64,000 nt of DNA from Haematococcus lacustris (taxonomy: Eukaryota > Chlorophyta > Chlorophyceae > Chlamydomonadales > Haematococcaceae), in assembly GCA_030144725.1 (NCBI GenBank), contig JASKMD010000015.1, forward strand, positions 9,054,520 through 9,118,519. Reading direction: 5' to 3'. Both the position numbers and the translations under genes were made by a program. Shown here piece by piece: positions 22,279 through 45,600 of this stretch. The notes beneath the pieces were generated by a model that was given only the letters and a program-made list of their open reading frames with translations, did not search any database and had not been told where the DNA came from. Each line of letters opens with the position of its first letter. Within the stretch, counting starts at the first letter, position 1.

Positions 22279-23013
22279 AGGTCATATGCCTTCATAAGCG
22301 ATCAAAGTTGTCGTTCACTACATTGAAGCGGCAGCCACATCACGTTTCAGTGCTGCTGTTTCCTGTTGAACGACACCCAGTGCTTGAACAGCATCAGCTG
22401 CCAGCCCCCATGAGCACCAAGATGACAAGGCGCTAGTGCATGGCAAGCCACAGGCCATGTGACCACACTCTGCGTAGAGATACTGCAGAGAGGGGAATTG
22501 AACCCCCACCTGATGAGCACTGTCGTCTGGCAATCATTGCACACCAGCTGTGTGGGAACACCATCAGGGTCGTCCTTCACCAAGCAGCACTGCCAACAAC
22601 AAAGATGCCCACCTTAGGCATCAGCAGCAGTTGCACACCGCACCACCCACCAACACTCTACCAAAAACAGCCCCAGCTGGCAGTTCAATGCCAAGAACAC
22701 ATCCGCACCACCTTTCCATACCCCACCCACCCACCAACAAAACCACTGCCTCGCCATCCACCCTCCCCACCTGACCCCAGGAATACATTCTGTGGCCCCA
22801 AACGCCTACAACCTCACAATTTGCCCACGAGCAAGAGGCCAACTTAGGCATCTAGGAGTTCAGGCAGGCAGGGCCAGGCCTGATGCTTCCACCCCTGAAG
22901 ATCCTGGGTAGGAGGCAAGGGAGGAGCAGGCACAGACCAGGCCAAACCAGGCCAGGCCAAGCAGCTGCCCACACTATGTTCCAGCCTGAGCAGGTCAGGC
23001 CAGCGGGGCGTGT

Positions 23014-34948
<11,935 letters not shown>

Positions 34949-35444
34949 GTTGCGAGGAGCGCTTGCTGAATGTTGCGAGGAGCACCTGCTGAATTTTGGT
35001 GGAGATGCCTTTAGTGAATCAAACCAGGGCCCATGTGTTGGGTGAGGGAGCGCCGCTCCGAGGGTACATCGGTGTCGGTGCGTGTCAGGATAGATAAAAG
35101 CCCATGACTGTGAAAATGGCAAGTAACTGCACATGCAGATCATCAGAGACAGTGGCTAGTCACTGATACCCTTCAGAGGTGGCCGGCGGATCCGCTTGCC
35201 TTGTCTGGTGGAGTATTCGGCAAGAAAAGCAAAACAGGCATGGTAAGGAAACATGCCTGCCTCAAGGTATCTCCGTGACATTGCTTATGCAAAACCCGTC
35301 AACACATGCAGTCCCTGGGTTGGATTGGGTCAGGGACTAATCCAGGGTGGTCAAATTGAAATGCATTAAGTGGTCATCTACACCATGTGCGAGCATGGCC
35401 ACAAATCAAAGCAAGCAAGAAGCAGGAGCGCAGAGTGCAGAGAG
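34949..35444. promoter_or_regulatory. Shared divergent promoter region, SBE and HCF136
   Basis: About 496 bases separate the SBE start codon (minus) from the HCF136 start codon (plus). Both products are plastid proteins, so a bidirectional promoter is plausible. A GATAAAAG stretch near 35093 is the nearest thing to a TATA-like element; I recognise no known light-response motif with confidence. An in-frame ATG at 35385 could extend the HCF136 leader by 20 residues. Confidence 0.5.
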
Positions 35445-38400
35445 ATGGCAAGCATGCGCAGCCATACTCAGGTAGCCACCACGCCAGCGAGCACTTCCCG
35501 ATGCGCCTGTGAGTGGCCTGCGCGACACTGCAATTGTTTTTCTGGACCCTTTTCTGACCTTTCTTCCCCCATCGCACGTAGCCATCATCCCGGCACGCCT
35601 GCCGTGCGGCAAGGCAAGGCGCGGCGAAGTGCTTGCACGGGCTGAACTGGAGCAGTGCGAGCTGAGCACGAACCGACGCGGTTTGCTGGGTGCCACTGCT
35701 GCCCTTATGGCATCCACTGCACTACCATTGGCCTCGGTCCCACCTGCACTGGCCAACAAAGTCTTGTCGCCGGATTGGGAGCTGGTGCGTACAGAGTCTC
35801 TTACTACAGCGCTGCATAGCAATCAGCGTTTTTGTGGATATGGATGCGAGTTGGGGGGTGGGGCTGCAGGTGGAACTGCCGTTGGACAAGGGCGTCGTCC
35901 TCTTGGACATCACCTTCACCACCACGGATCCCAATCACGGTATGTGCCATCTCACCACTTGCACACCCACCGCGTCCCTTGACCGCTACAAATTGATACT
36001 GCAGGCTTCCTGCTCGGAACCCGGCAGACACTTCTTGAGACCTTTGATGGGGGGAAATCCTGGCAGCCGCGATCAATTGAGGCCGCAAAAGATGAGGGCT
36101 TCAACTACCGCTTCAACAGCATCAGCTTCAACGGCGATGAGGGCTGGATAGTGGGCAAGCCCGCAATCCTGCTGCACACCACCGATGGTGGCAAGAACTG
36201 GGAGCGCATCCCCTTGTCCGCAAAGCTGCCAGGTCAGCAACAGGCAAAAGTGTCTGCAGGCTGGCACATAGGGTTTGGCTGAGATTGCTTCAACGATGAC
36301 TCAGGCACTGTGGTGTGCTGGCCCCTGTTGCAGGTGTCCCGCTGCTTATCACCGCACTGCCCGGCACTCCTGGTCAGGCAGAGATGACAACAGACCAGGT
36401 GCGCTCAGCGCATCTTAATTGGCATATGTGCTTAGCCACACACCCCTAAGCCACCCCCTCTCCACCACACCACGTGGCATTGGCCGCATGGTAGCACCAG
36501 ACCCCAGCATCACAAATCCCAGCAGCATGCTCCTCCTTCTTGGCCAGTGATCATACAGTTTGCAAAGGGCTGAGACACACAACGCTAATGCCTAAAAGTG
36601 CGCCAACGCAGCTGAGGGCGACGCTGTGGTGGTGGCACATGCTCTCAATAGATCATGTTTAAGGGCAGTGCAGTGTGTTGATGAAGCACAGCGGACGTTT
36701 TCAGAGCAGCCAGCCTAGCAGCTGAGTCTTAGGGCTGGGCTGACGTCCTGGGCTTTGTGCCCCGCGTTCGCATGCGGCTGCATTGCAGGCAGGGGGGTAG
36801 GGCAGGGCCAGCAGCCTGCATGCAGCTGGGGACTGGAGCTGGCGCTGCGAACGTTCTTAAGGCGCACAGCAAACGTATCACACCTGATGGGATGGCAGCC
36901 CTTCCCACACTAGAAAATTGACCATGGGCAGCTCTCTGGCCAGCTCCCTGCACTGCACTCATGCAAGCACCCGGCGCATACCCCACTGCTTGTGATGTAA
37001 GGGCTATATGCTCCATTGTGCATGTCAGTTGTCCTTTGGCCCTGCCTTTTGTGGCCTTGCATGGTGTGGTGATCGTCCTCCCAAGATGCTGAGGGTGGAT
37101 GGCAGCTCAGTGGACTGCAGTGGAGAGGACCCAGCAGCTGGTTGTGCCTGTGCTTATCAAACAGATGCAGTACATTGACTTGTGCTGTTGCAAATTTTGT
37201 AGCTCTTGTTGTACAATCAGGGGTTGCATTTGGAAGGGCATACACCGATGTTGGGTTTGGGCCTGTGCAGGGCGCCATCTACGCCACTGACAACACCGCG
37301 TACACTTGGAAGGCCGCGGTGCAGGAGACAGTGGACGCCACCCTGAACCGCACCGTGTCCTCAGGTGCGCCTCACCGGCAGCAGCTGGCAGCGGCATGGT
37401 GCGCCTGCAGCCTCCCTCCCCAGGTCAGGGTGACCCTGGTGGTCAGGGTGCGGTTGCCCGTGCTGGGTACGGCATGACATGGCAGGTTTCGCAGCCTGTA
37501 TCAGCGTACAGTGGCTAGCAATGTCAGCGGGTGGGTGGGAGTCAGCAGGCAATGAGAGGTCAGTGCAGCAGGCATGGCTTTTGACTGTGATGCTTCATAT
37601 TTGCGCCTGGGGCTGGCCTCGTGAGCAGTTGACCCTCCTCTCTCCCTTTTGCACAAACCCTGCCCTTTACGCCCGCTATGCACTACACCATGCTATGCCG
37701 CTACACCATCCACCCCATGCATGGACATGATCATTATCCAGTCAACCACACCTTGAGCCTGCTCTCCCCACTGCTGGCCCCGTCCCTCAGCCCCCTACCC
37801 GTGCCTAAGCCCACTGGCAGTACCCAGTGCAATGCTTTCCATTCCGCCTCAGCCCCTGGCCCACTCCCTGCCTGCCCGGCCTAAACATCACCATGAGATG
37901 CTGCCCCTGCCCATTCTGCCTCAGGCATCAGTGGCGCCAGCTACTACGAAGGCTACTTCGCCAACGTGTCCCGCAACACCGCGGGCGACTACGTTGCCGT
38001 GTCCTCCAGAGGCAACTTCTACATGACTTGGGAGGCCGGCCAGCCCTACTGGCAGCCGCACAACCGGCCAGTGGCCCGGCGTGTGCAGAACATGGGCTGG
38101 ACCCCGGACAACAAGGTAGGCCACCCAACACACACCCCTGGTGCAAGGGGCGCCTGCAAGCGTGACGGCGCTGGCATGTATGCTTGGGGCTGACCAGCTG
38201 TCGAGCCTGCTGACAGGTCATCATCAGGGTCAGGAGCGACTGCACCCACATAGCCCAACTCACACGCTGAGGGCTGGCCCCATGGGCATGAGCCTCCGTG
38301 CCTCAGATGCCAGGTCCCAGGTGCCCGCCTGGATGCCAGGCCCCGTCCACTACCTGGCATCTATACCTATTTAAACTGCCAGTGGCATAGGGCTCATCTA

Positions 38401-39250
38401 AGGGTTGTCACCGCCCCTCACACCTGCTTGCTTGAAACACATGTTGCTTGTCTGTTGGCTGGCCTGATGCCTGCTGCTACCGTCGCCTGCTACCGTGCCA
38501 CACCTGCTGCGGCCGATGTCTGCCTGGCTGGCTGCTGGTCCTCCAGCCTGCCTGCTGCCCCTCCTGGGTTGCCACTGCAGGTGTGGGTGTCTACGCGAGG
38601 GGGTGACGTGCTGGTGGCCACTGAGCCTGGCGTCACTGAGAAGTTTGGTGGGTGGCTAAGGGGGGGCAGGCACATCACATAATGCTCAAGTCCAGTACAG
38701 CGCTAGGAACTTGTTGGTAGCTAGTATCCTGATGCAAAGGACAGGCTGTTGCTTTGCATGGGTGGCTTGGCAGTTATCCGATGTCACCAACACAGTGGTT
38801 GTGTAGTCGCCACCACGGAAAAGAATCGTCGCATCCACACTCTCATCCACGGGCAGCTGTTTGTCTGCTGTCGCAGAGGACGTGAAGCTGAACAGCCGAG
38901 GGTTTGGCATCCTGGATGTGGGCTTCCGCAACAGCGAGGTGGCGTACGCAGTCGGAGGCTCCGGCTCACTGTTCAAGAGCGAAGACGGCGGCAAGTGAGT
39001 AGACTGTCGGATGTATGAGGCTGCAGCAACGGGGTTGTCAACATTTGAGCATGACGGAAGGCACAGTCAGGTCCCAATGGCGTATCACGGCTGCGCACCC
39101 GGCCCCGCGTTCCGTAGGACCTGGAAGCGTGACAAGAGTGGAGACGATGTGCCCGCCAACTTGTACGCCGTGCGCTTTTTCAACGAAGGCAAGGCAGGCT
39201 TCATCCTTGGCAACGACGCAATCCTGTTGCGTTACATCGGCCCGGCATGA
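35445..39250 (+). CDS. HCF136: Photosystem II stability/assembly factor HCF136
   Basis: Complete 10-exon gene: 35445-35508, 35582-35784, 35870-35939, 36005-36232, 36334-36398, 37271-37364, 37925-38115, 38581-38647, 38877-38994, 39118-39250; all GT-AG with matching phases; 410 residues (Arabidopsis protein about 403). HCF136 is a thylakoid-lumen beta-propeller of seven blades that is essential for assembly of the photosystem II reaction centre. Targeting is bipartite: a transit leader ([20 protein letters not shown]), then a twin-arginine lumen signal ([20 protein letters not shown] ... PPALA), consistent with the Tat route known for this protein. Family signatures seen include [103 protein letters not shown] and NLYAVRFF...[15 protein letters not shown]. 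The start at 35445 was chosen because the leader then lacks acidic residues. Confidence 0.97.
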
Positions 39251-39623
39251 CTTGGGCAGCGCTAGCGCATGGCGCAGTATGCCAGTTTTTCCTGGCCTAT
39301 GCCAGTGGTCCTGGCGTGCGACGACTGGCGCGGGAAATTGGATTCTTTTCTGTTTGTAAGATGACAGACCCTACTGCGTCGAATGATCGTTCGTTTGCCT
39401 CAGCCATCGAGGTGTTCCCAAGGTTTGCAGCGCGATGGTAGACTTGTACAACTCTAGCGTCGCCCGCTATTCAACAAGGAAGACTGACCACTACCGCTGG
39501 AGTCGAGAACGTGTAAAAGCCGCACACCAAGCGCGCTACGGCGGTTAGACTTCATCATTGGATGTCGCCATCGTCAACCGCATTCATGATTCTACCGACG
39601 TTGTGCCCCATGCCTGTCCTCAC
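39251..39623. other. Convergent 3' region of HCF136 and the coiled-coil gene
   Basis: A short intergenic stretch without a gene. It contains plus-strand TGTAA motifs at 39355-39359 and 39512-39516. I found no convincing minus-strand poly(A) signal for the opposing gene. Confidence 0.55.
39355..39359 (+). terminator. TGTAA polyadenylation signal, HCF136
   Basis: TGTAA 105 bases after the HCF136 stop codon, a typical distance for a chlorophyte 3' UTR. Confidence 0.65.
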
Positions 39624-42600
39624 TCACAGCTTTCTCTGCTTCCCCGTGTTTGCCAGCGCTGCAAACCCCGCTGCCAGCTGCCTTGCCTGCACGAGCAGCG
39701 AGGCCACACCCGGCCCCCCGTCCGTCGTCGCTCGGCGCACGGCACTGCCCGGCCCACTGCCTTCGACCGGCGCAGCGTGCGGCTGGCTGAAGCTTTCGGC
39801 AGGAGCCAGCGGTGCTGTGCTGCCCATGCCTTGCGCGCCACCAGGTTGCTTGGCGCTGCGGGGCCTAGCCGCCGCACCTGGGCTGGGACGCCCTGAGCTG
39901 CAGCCAGGTGACAAGCTCGCCGTGCCATGGCTAGCCTTGGCTCCGGCCTTGACAGGACAGGCAGAGCCTCGTGCTTGAGGCTGCACTTTGGCTGGGCATC
40001 GGGCCCACTGGCTGCTGGGGCTGTGCACACCCCGCCTCACAACCTTGCCACTTCCAGGCCGCACTCCTGAGGGGCTGGTCTGTGCACTGCTGGAGCTAGC
40101 GGCCGGCCTGTGGGGCATACGACTGTGCGGGCCATGGTCGGGGCTGCTGGCCTCAGAGACACAGGCGGCCGGTTCGGCATTCGCACGCCCTGCAGTAGGG
40201 CCCGGATGCGCCAGAGCATTTGCCAGCGCCGAGCCTCGCGCCCCGCCGAGCGGCAGCCGCGGGATAGCATAACTTAACGGATTTCGTCCCGCGCCACTGT
40301 CGGTCACGTCGGACTCTGACAACGCTGCGAATATGGCTGCAGAGGCGGCCATGCCGGCGTTAAGGCCGGCGCTGCTAGCCCCAGTGGCGACAACCAGCGG
40401 CCGCGTCATGACCGATGATGTGGCCCGGTTCGGCACGATGTCTGCGCTGCTGTGTGAGACAAGCGCGGTGCCAGGCGCACTGCACGTAGGCTCGGCATCA
40501 GTATTGTCGCTGCCAGCAACGTCCCAGGCCCTAGGCAGTAGTCCCAACCGCTGAAGCTGCGAGGGGCGACGGAGTTGCGCGTCTTCCTGTCTCACTCCAG
40601 CGCGAAGAAGACAAGCCTCAATCCCTCCCTTACGTTCCTCTTTCGCTACCAGCACAGCGTTGCTGCTGGCCGCCGCCGTCCCTCCCGTCCCGAGCAGCAA
40701 GGTGTTCTTCTGTGCTATGCCGTTGTGCACACCCGCAGGTGCCTCTGGCAGTTTGAGCTGTGCCAGCAGATGGTGGCCACCGTCAGACTGCCTGCCCCAA
40801 ACTGCAGGGCCTCGACCATTGTGCCGTGGAGAGCTGGCGGGGCTGTGAGTCCCAGTCCCCAACCCAGCACTGCTGCGCAGCCCAGCCTTGGAAGGGCTGC
40901 GCTGGCTATGACCCCCCTGGCCCCCTCTCCCTCCCTTGACCCCTGGCCGTGCCTTGCGCCCTGATAAGAGCACGGGCCAGTCCCCTCTCAGCAGCCGCAC
41001 CCTGCCTCCCACACCCTCCTCACTGTCGCTGCCAGAAGCACCCTCCTGCCCAACCGCTCTGCCCAGTTGTGCCCTGCCGGCCTCCAGCCCTGCTGCTGGC
41101 CTTGAGTCGCTGCAGTCAGGGCTGCTGTCCAGCTCCTTGGGCCCCCTCCGCCTGCCCGGCTGCTCCGCCCAGCACGCTAGCGCTGCCTGCACACCCAACG
41201 CCGCAGCGGGCTGGCCTGGACGGCATGTGCTGCCAAAGGCGCTGCTGGCCGCCACCGCCTGCTCATGCTGCCGCAGGATGGATAGCACCGAGGGGTTGGG
41301 CTTGGTTCCGCCTAGACCCTCCAAGGTGACATGGTGAGGGGCCGGGCTGCTTGCAGGCGCCTGCGGAGCGGTACGAGGGAGCAGCAGTTCAGTGTCGTGT
41401 GTGCAGTGTCGGGGACATGCAGTGTGGGCTGGTGCAAGCTGGCGTTGCATGGCACCAGCAGCACTGCTGTCTGCAGCTGTCCTGATAATGGGTAGTAGCA
41501 CAGTCGCCTGCCTCGCAGGCCGGCCTGCCGTGTGCAGCTGTCCTGATGTTCGGCAGTAGCACACCCTATGGCCCCCTACCCTACCCTACCCTGCTCTCCA
41601 CCCCTGAACCCCACCCTACCCACCCCTACACAAGCCTCCCTTTGTTCCTTTCCATCCCATCCTTTTGCATCACGAGGCTTGCCGGATCTCTGGCAGTGAG
41701 CTCAGCATGCCATGCAGCATGCTTCCTGACCTCCTCATGCCTAGGCGCATGCAGTTCTGATCTGCCCTGAACTTCACTCCGGCCTGACTCGAACCACTCA
41801 TCACAGCAGCAGGGCGGCGGCCCACCTGCGGGCGAGCCCCTGCTCCCCTCGTCCGTCCCAGCAGCTGCCGGCCCCTGCCAGGACTCCTGCGTGGGCTGGG
41901 CCGGGGTCGCAGGGTGGTGGCACGGTCGGCCTGTGTGGGGTGGTGCAAGGCGGTGTGCTGGCGGCCACGAAGGCCACCCAGGCCACTGGCTGCACTGCTG
42001 CTGGGGCTGCTGCTGTGGCATGGGGTCAGGCCCTCGGTGCTGGCACTGCCCCCTCCTGGCCCCTGCACCAGCTGGTGGGAGGTGGTGTGGTCAGGTGGTG
42101 GGGCAGGGAGGCCAGGCGGGGCCAGCTGGTGCAGGGGCTGAGGTGGGACCATGCTGAGCCTCCCTGTGCCAGTAGCTCCGGCTGCCTGTCCCTCGCTGTC
42201 GTTCTGCAGCGGGGGGTGGCCCTGTCTGACTTCACCGTTACCTTCCCAACCGCCACAACCACCTGCCCCACCACCGTGACCATCCCCGCCACCAGCACAT
42301 GCGCCCCTGACTCCCCATCCACCACCACCACCCGTAGAGTACCCTTGCCAGCCGGCTTGAGTGGGGTTAGGGAGGCAGGGGTGGGCGCGGATCGGAGCTG
42401 CCGTTGCGGCGGCGGCATTGGGAGGCAGCTGGGCAGGCTGAGTGGGGTGCTGCCCCAGCCCTGCCGACTGGCTGGTGCTTGAGCTCAATTGCTGTTGTTG
42501 GTCCGTGTGGGGGAAGGGAAGGGTCTCTTCAGGCAGGGAGGGAGCCACACCCGCTGTCCCGCCCCCAGGCCGTACCGCAGCAGGTGGCTTGGCCGCCCCT

Positions 42601-45600
42601 ACAGCTGCAGACACAGCTCCTGGTGAGCCTGATGAGGTCAGGGCGGTGCCTTGCAGGAGGGCTAGGAGCTGCTGCAAGTCCGCCAGCTGCCTGCCTGGCT
42701 GCACGCTGGCGGCTGGGTTGCTGCCTGGCCTCACAGCCTGCTGCTCCCCTACGTCCACCACACTGACCGGCTGTTGCTGCCTGATGCTCGACTCAGTGGC
42801 TGGTGGCGGTTCCGGGTGGCCACACAGAGCAGCAGAGCTGCCACCTGTTGCCTGGTCAGGAGCCTGCAGCCTTGTCGGCACGTCAGGCTGCTGCCAAGCA
42901 GCTCCTCCACCTGCTTCCTTGCCCCTTCCCCTGCTCCTGGGCTTGCCCCCACTGCTGGCGGTGTCGCTGTCAGAGCGGGACAGGGCAGGCTGAGGGCGCG
43001 GTTGCGGCCGGCCAGGTGTGGGCCTGGCAGTCTTGGTCTGAGAGGCCAGGGCAAGCCGGGGTCGCAGGGTGGTGGCACGGTCGGCCTGTGTGGGGTGGTG
43101 CAAGGCGGTGTGCTGGCGGGTAGGGCTGGGTTGAGGGGACTGGGGCAGGGGCAGGGGCAATAGGGCCAGGGGGTCAGCAGGGTCAGGGGGGGTGGACATA
43201 GCAGCAGGGTCAGGATGGAGGCAGGCTAGGGCTGTACAAGGGGCTGCTGCTCCTCTCCAGAGGCCACCTACCCGCATTGCCCGCCTTGCGCGCAGGGCAG
43301 CCTGGCCACCTTTGACATGAGCGCCTTTACCAGCCTCCTGCTCCTCCTCTTCGTCATCATCATCATCATCATCACCAGCCTCAGCCACTGAGTGGGTGCT
43401 TGGCTGCTGCATAGCTGCAGGCTGGGCCCCCTTCCTCAACAGCCCACCCCCAGCCTCCGCAACCCCTGGCATAGAGGGCCTCAGTGTGGTGTGTGATGCA
43501 GCCTCTGACGACCCTGCTGCTGCTGCTGCTGCTGCTGCTCCTGTTGCCTTGGCCCTCCTGTTCCGGTCCTCATCACCTTCGTCTGCAGCGGCCGCAGCAG
43601 CCATGGCGGCGACGAAGCCTGGGGCCGGGCGGGCAGGGACATGCAGTGCTGCTGTCTGCGCAGCCACCCCTGCCATGGTGCGGTGCTTAGACAGCACGTT
43701 GCCCACGGCACCGCCTGTGGGGCTGTGTGGGTTCCTGCTGCCAGACTGGCCGCCTGGCCAAGAGGCTGTGGTCCCAGGGGCTGTGGGCCCAGGGCGCCTG
43801 GCTGTGGGGTGGATGGGTGGGTGGGTGTGTATGCCCAGCTGCTTCAGGGCAGCGCCTAGCACTCGGAGCGCTAGGGGGCTGTGCACCTCCTGCCTGCTGC
43901 CACCGGGGCCGCTGCTGCCGCTGCTGTCGCTGTCAGCAAAGGGGTCTAGAGCACTGCCTGGCTGGCAGCCCCCAGCCCACTTCTCCCCCTGGCACTGCTG
44001 CTGCTGCTCATTGCTCTGCCTCAGCTGATCCTCAGGCAGTTCGTCTTGGGCTAACGAGGATGTGTGGAAAGGGGGTGGCTGGGGCACCCCCTCCCCTTGC
44101 CCCTCTTGGGTGGGTTGGTGTGGAGGGTGAGGTGGCTGCTGCAGGCTCTGTCTGTCCAGCAGCTGTTGCTCCTCCTCCTGCTGCTGGCGCTGCTGCAGCT
44201 GCAGCTGGTGCTGGTGCAGGAGCGCCGCTTGCTGCTCTGCTAGCTGCTGCTGCAGTTGGGCTAGCTGCTCCGAGCCAATCTTGCCCACGTACAACTGCTC
44301 AAGTGCGGCTTGAAGGCCGGCCACCTGGGACGCAGGCCAGGCCAGGTTAAACATCACAAGGGCTCAAGCGAGGTCAGGTCAGGTTAGGTTAGGCAGCACA
44401 AGGGCCAGGCAAGGTCAGGTTAGGTTAGGCAGCACAAAGGCCAGGTAAGGCCAGGTGTGGTCAGGCAGCACAAGGAATGCTGAGGAGTGTGATCAGCCAC
44501 CACCTGCCACCCTCCTGTTGGGCTTCCAGGTGTCCAGGTCAGGCAGCATACAGAGTGCTGGAAGAAGATACAACGAGAGGGAGGAAAAGTGTGTGGCAAA
44601 GACAGAGAGAGAGAGAAAAGAGGTTAAGGGTGCCTCCTAGCTAAGGAAGATAACAGAAGCTCAGAGAACCATGACGACTAGAACAAAAATTATACACACA
44701 GACTATGATGCTTGTAGTGCTGGCTGGTGAGGCGTGGTGCGGCATACTGCTGGATGACGAGTTCTGGCTGGTGCAGGCAGCCCTGAAGGTGACCATGTGG
44801 CCATCATGCGCGTTGTATGTCTTGTCTCATGTAGCTGGAGGAGGAGGCAGCTGATCTGTCCCAGCGGTGGTTGGGGACACACAAGCAGCCGGTGGTGTTC
44901 TTTGGCAGCGCTGGCATTGGCACGCTGGGCAGGTGGGTGGCCAATGACGAGCAGCAGGCCTGTCACCCGGTGGTAAAGAGGCCCACCAGCGGCAGGCTAA
45001 CAGACAGGGTGCCAGGTCAGCCAGGAGCCAGCAGTTCGAGGCGCTGTTGTGGGGGCTCATGTGGTACCCCTGGGGTCATCAGGCCACCCCTGGGGACCTG
45101 GCCACCCACCTAGGCAAGGAGTATCCCTAGGCAAGGAGTATCCTGGCCTGAGCTACAGCAAGCTGCAAGACCGAGCACCCCTGGGGACCTGGGCACCCAC
45201 CTGTTGCTCTGACAGGTTGCGTTGAGTCTGACAGCAGGATAGCTCCGCCTGGCATGCAGCAAGGGCAGTGCGGGCCCGGGCCAGGCGACTGGACAGACGC
45301 TGCATGCGGACTGCTGCCTGAGGGCAGGCAAGAGCAGGGTCAGGGCCAGGGTTAGTGTCAGGGTCAAGGGTCAAGGGTCAGTGGTCAGGTTCAGGTTCAG
45401 GGTCAAAAGCTTGCCCAGTGGCTTGCTCCCACAGGCCTGCAGGGCTGGGCTACACCGCAGCAGCCACCTTGTTGGCGGCGTGGATGAACTGCTCCTGGTG
45501 CAGCCCAGCCGTGTCCATGAACTGCTGCAGCTGCATCAGCTGCTGCCGCCCAGCCTCCACCTGGGAGCAGCCAGGCAGGCACAGCACACACTCACTCACT

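Larger units (their letters stand above)
21348..23013. other. Convergent intergenic region between copy D and SBE
   Basis: This holds the 3' flanks of copy D (plus) and the starch branching enzyme gene (minus). Short direct repeats occur at about 21680-21730 (GCATCCTCAGGCCGT twice). A minus-strand RNA polymerase III B-box-like stretch GGTTCAATTCC lies near 22492-22506, but no complete tRNA can be folded around it. No protein-coding gene is supported. Confidence 0.6.

Noticed and set aside
22480..22560. A complete tRNA gene on the minus strand
   Set aside because: The T-arm fits, but I could not find a seven-base acceptor partner or an acceptable anticodon arm at the right spacing.
41670..41825. 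Inclusion of the frame below 41826 in the coiled-coil protein
   Set aside because: It runs to a stop near 41670 and would exclude the well-formed C-terminal exon; a phase-compatible CAG|GTGGGC donor at 41826 links the two. This remains uncertain.
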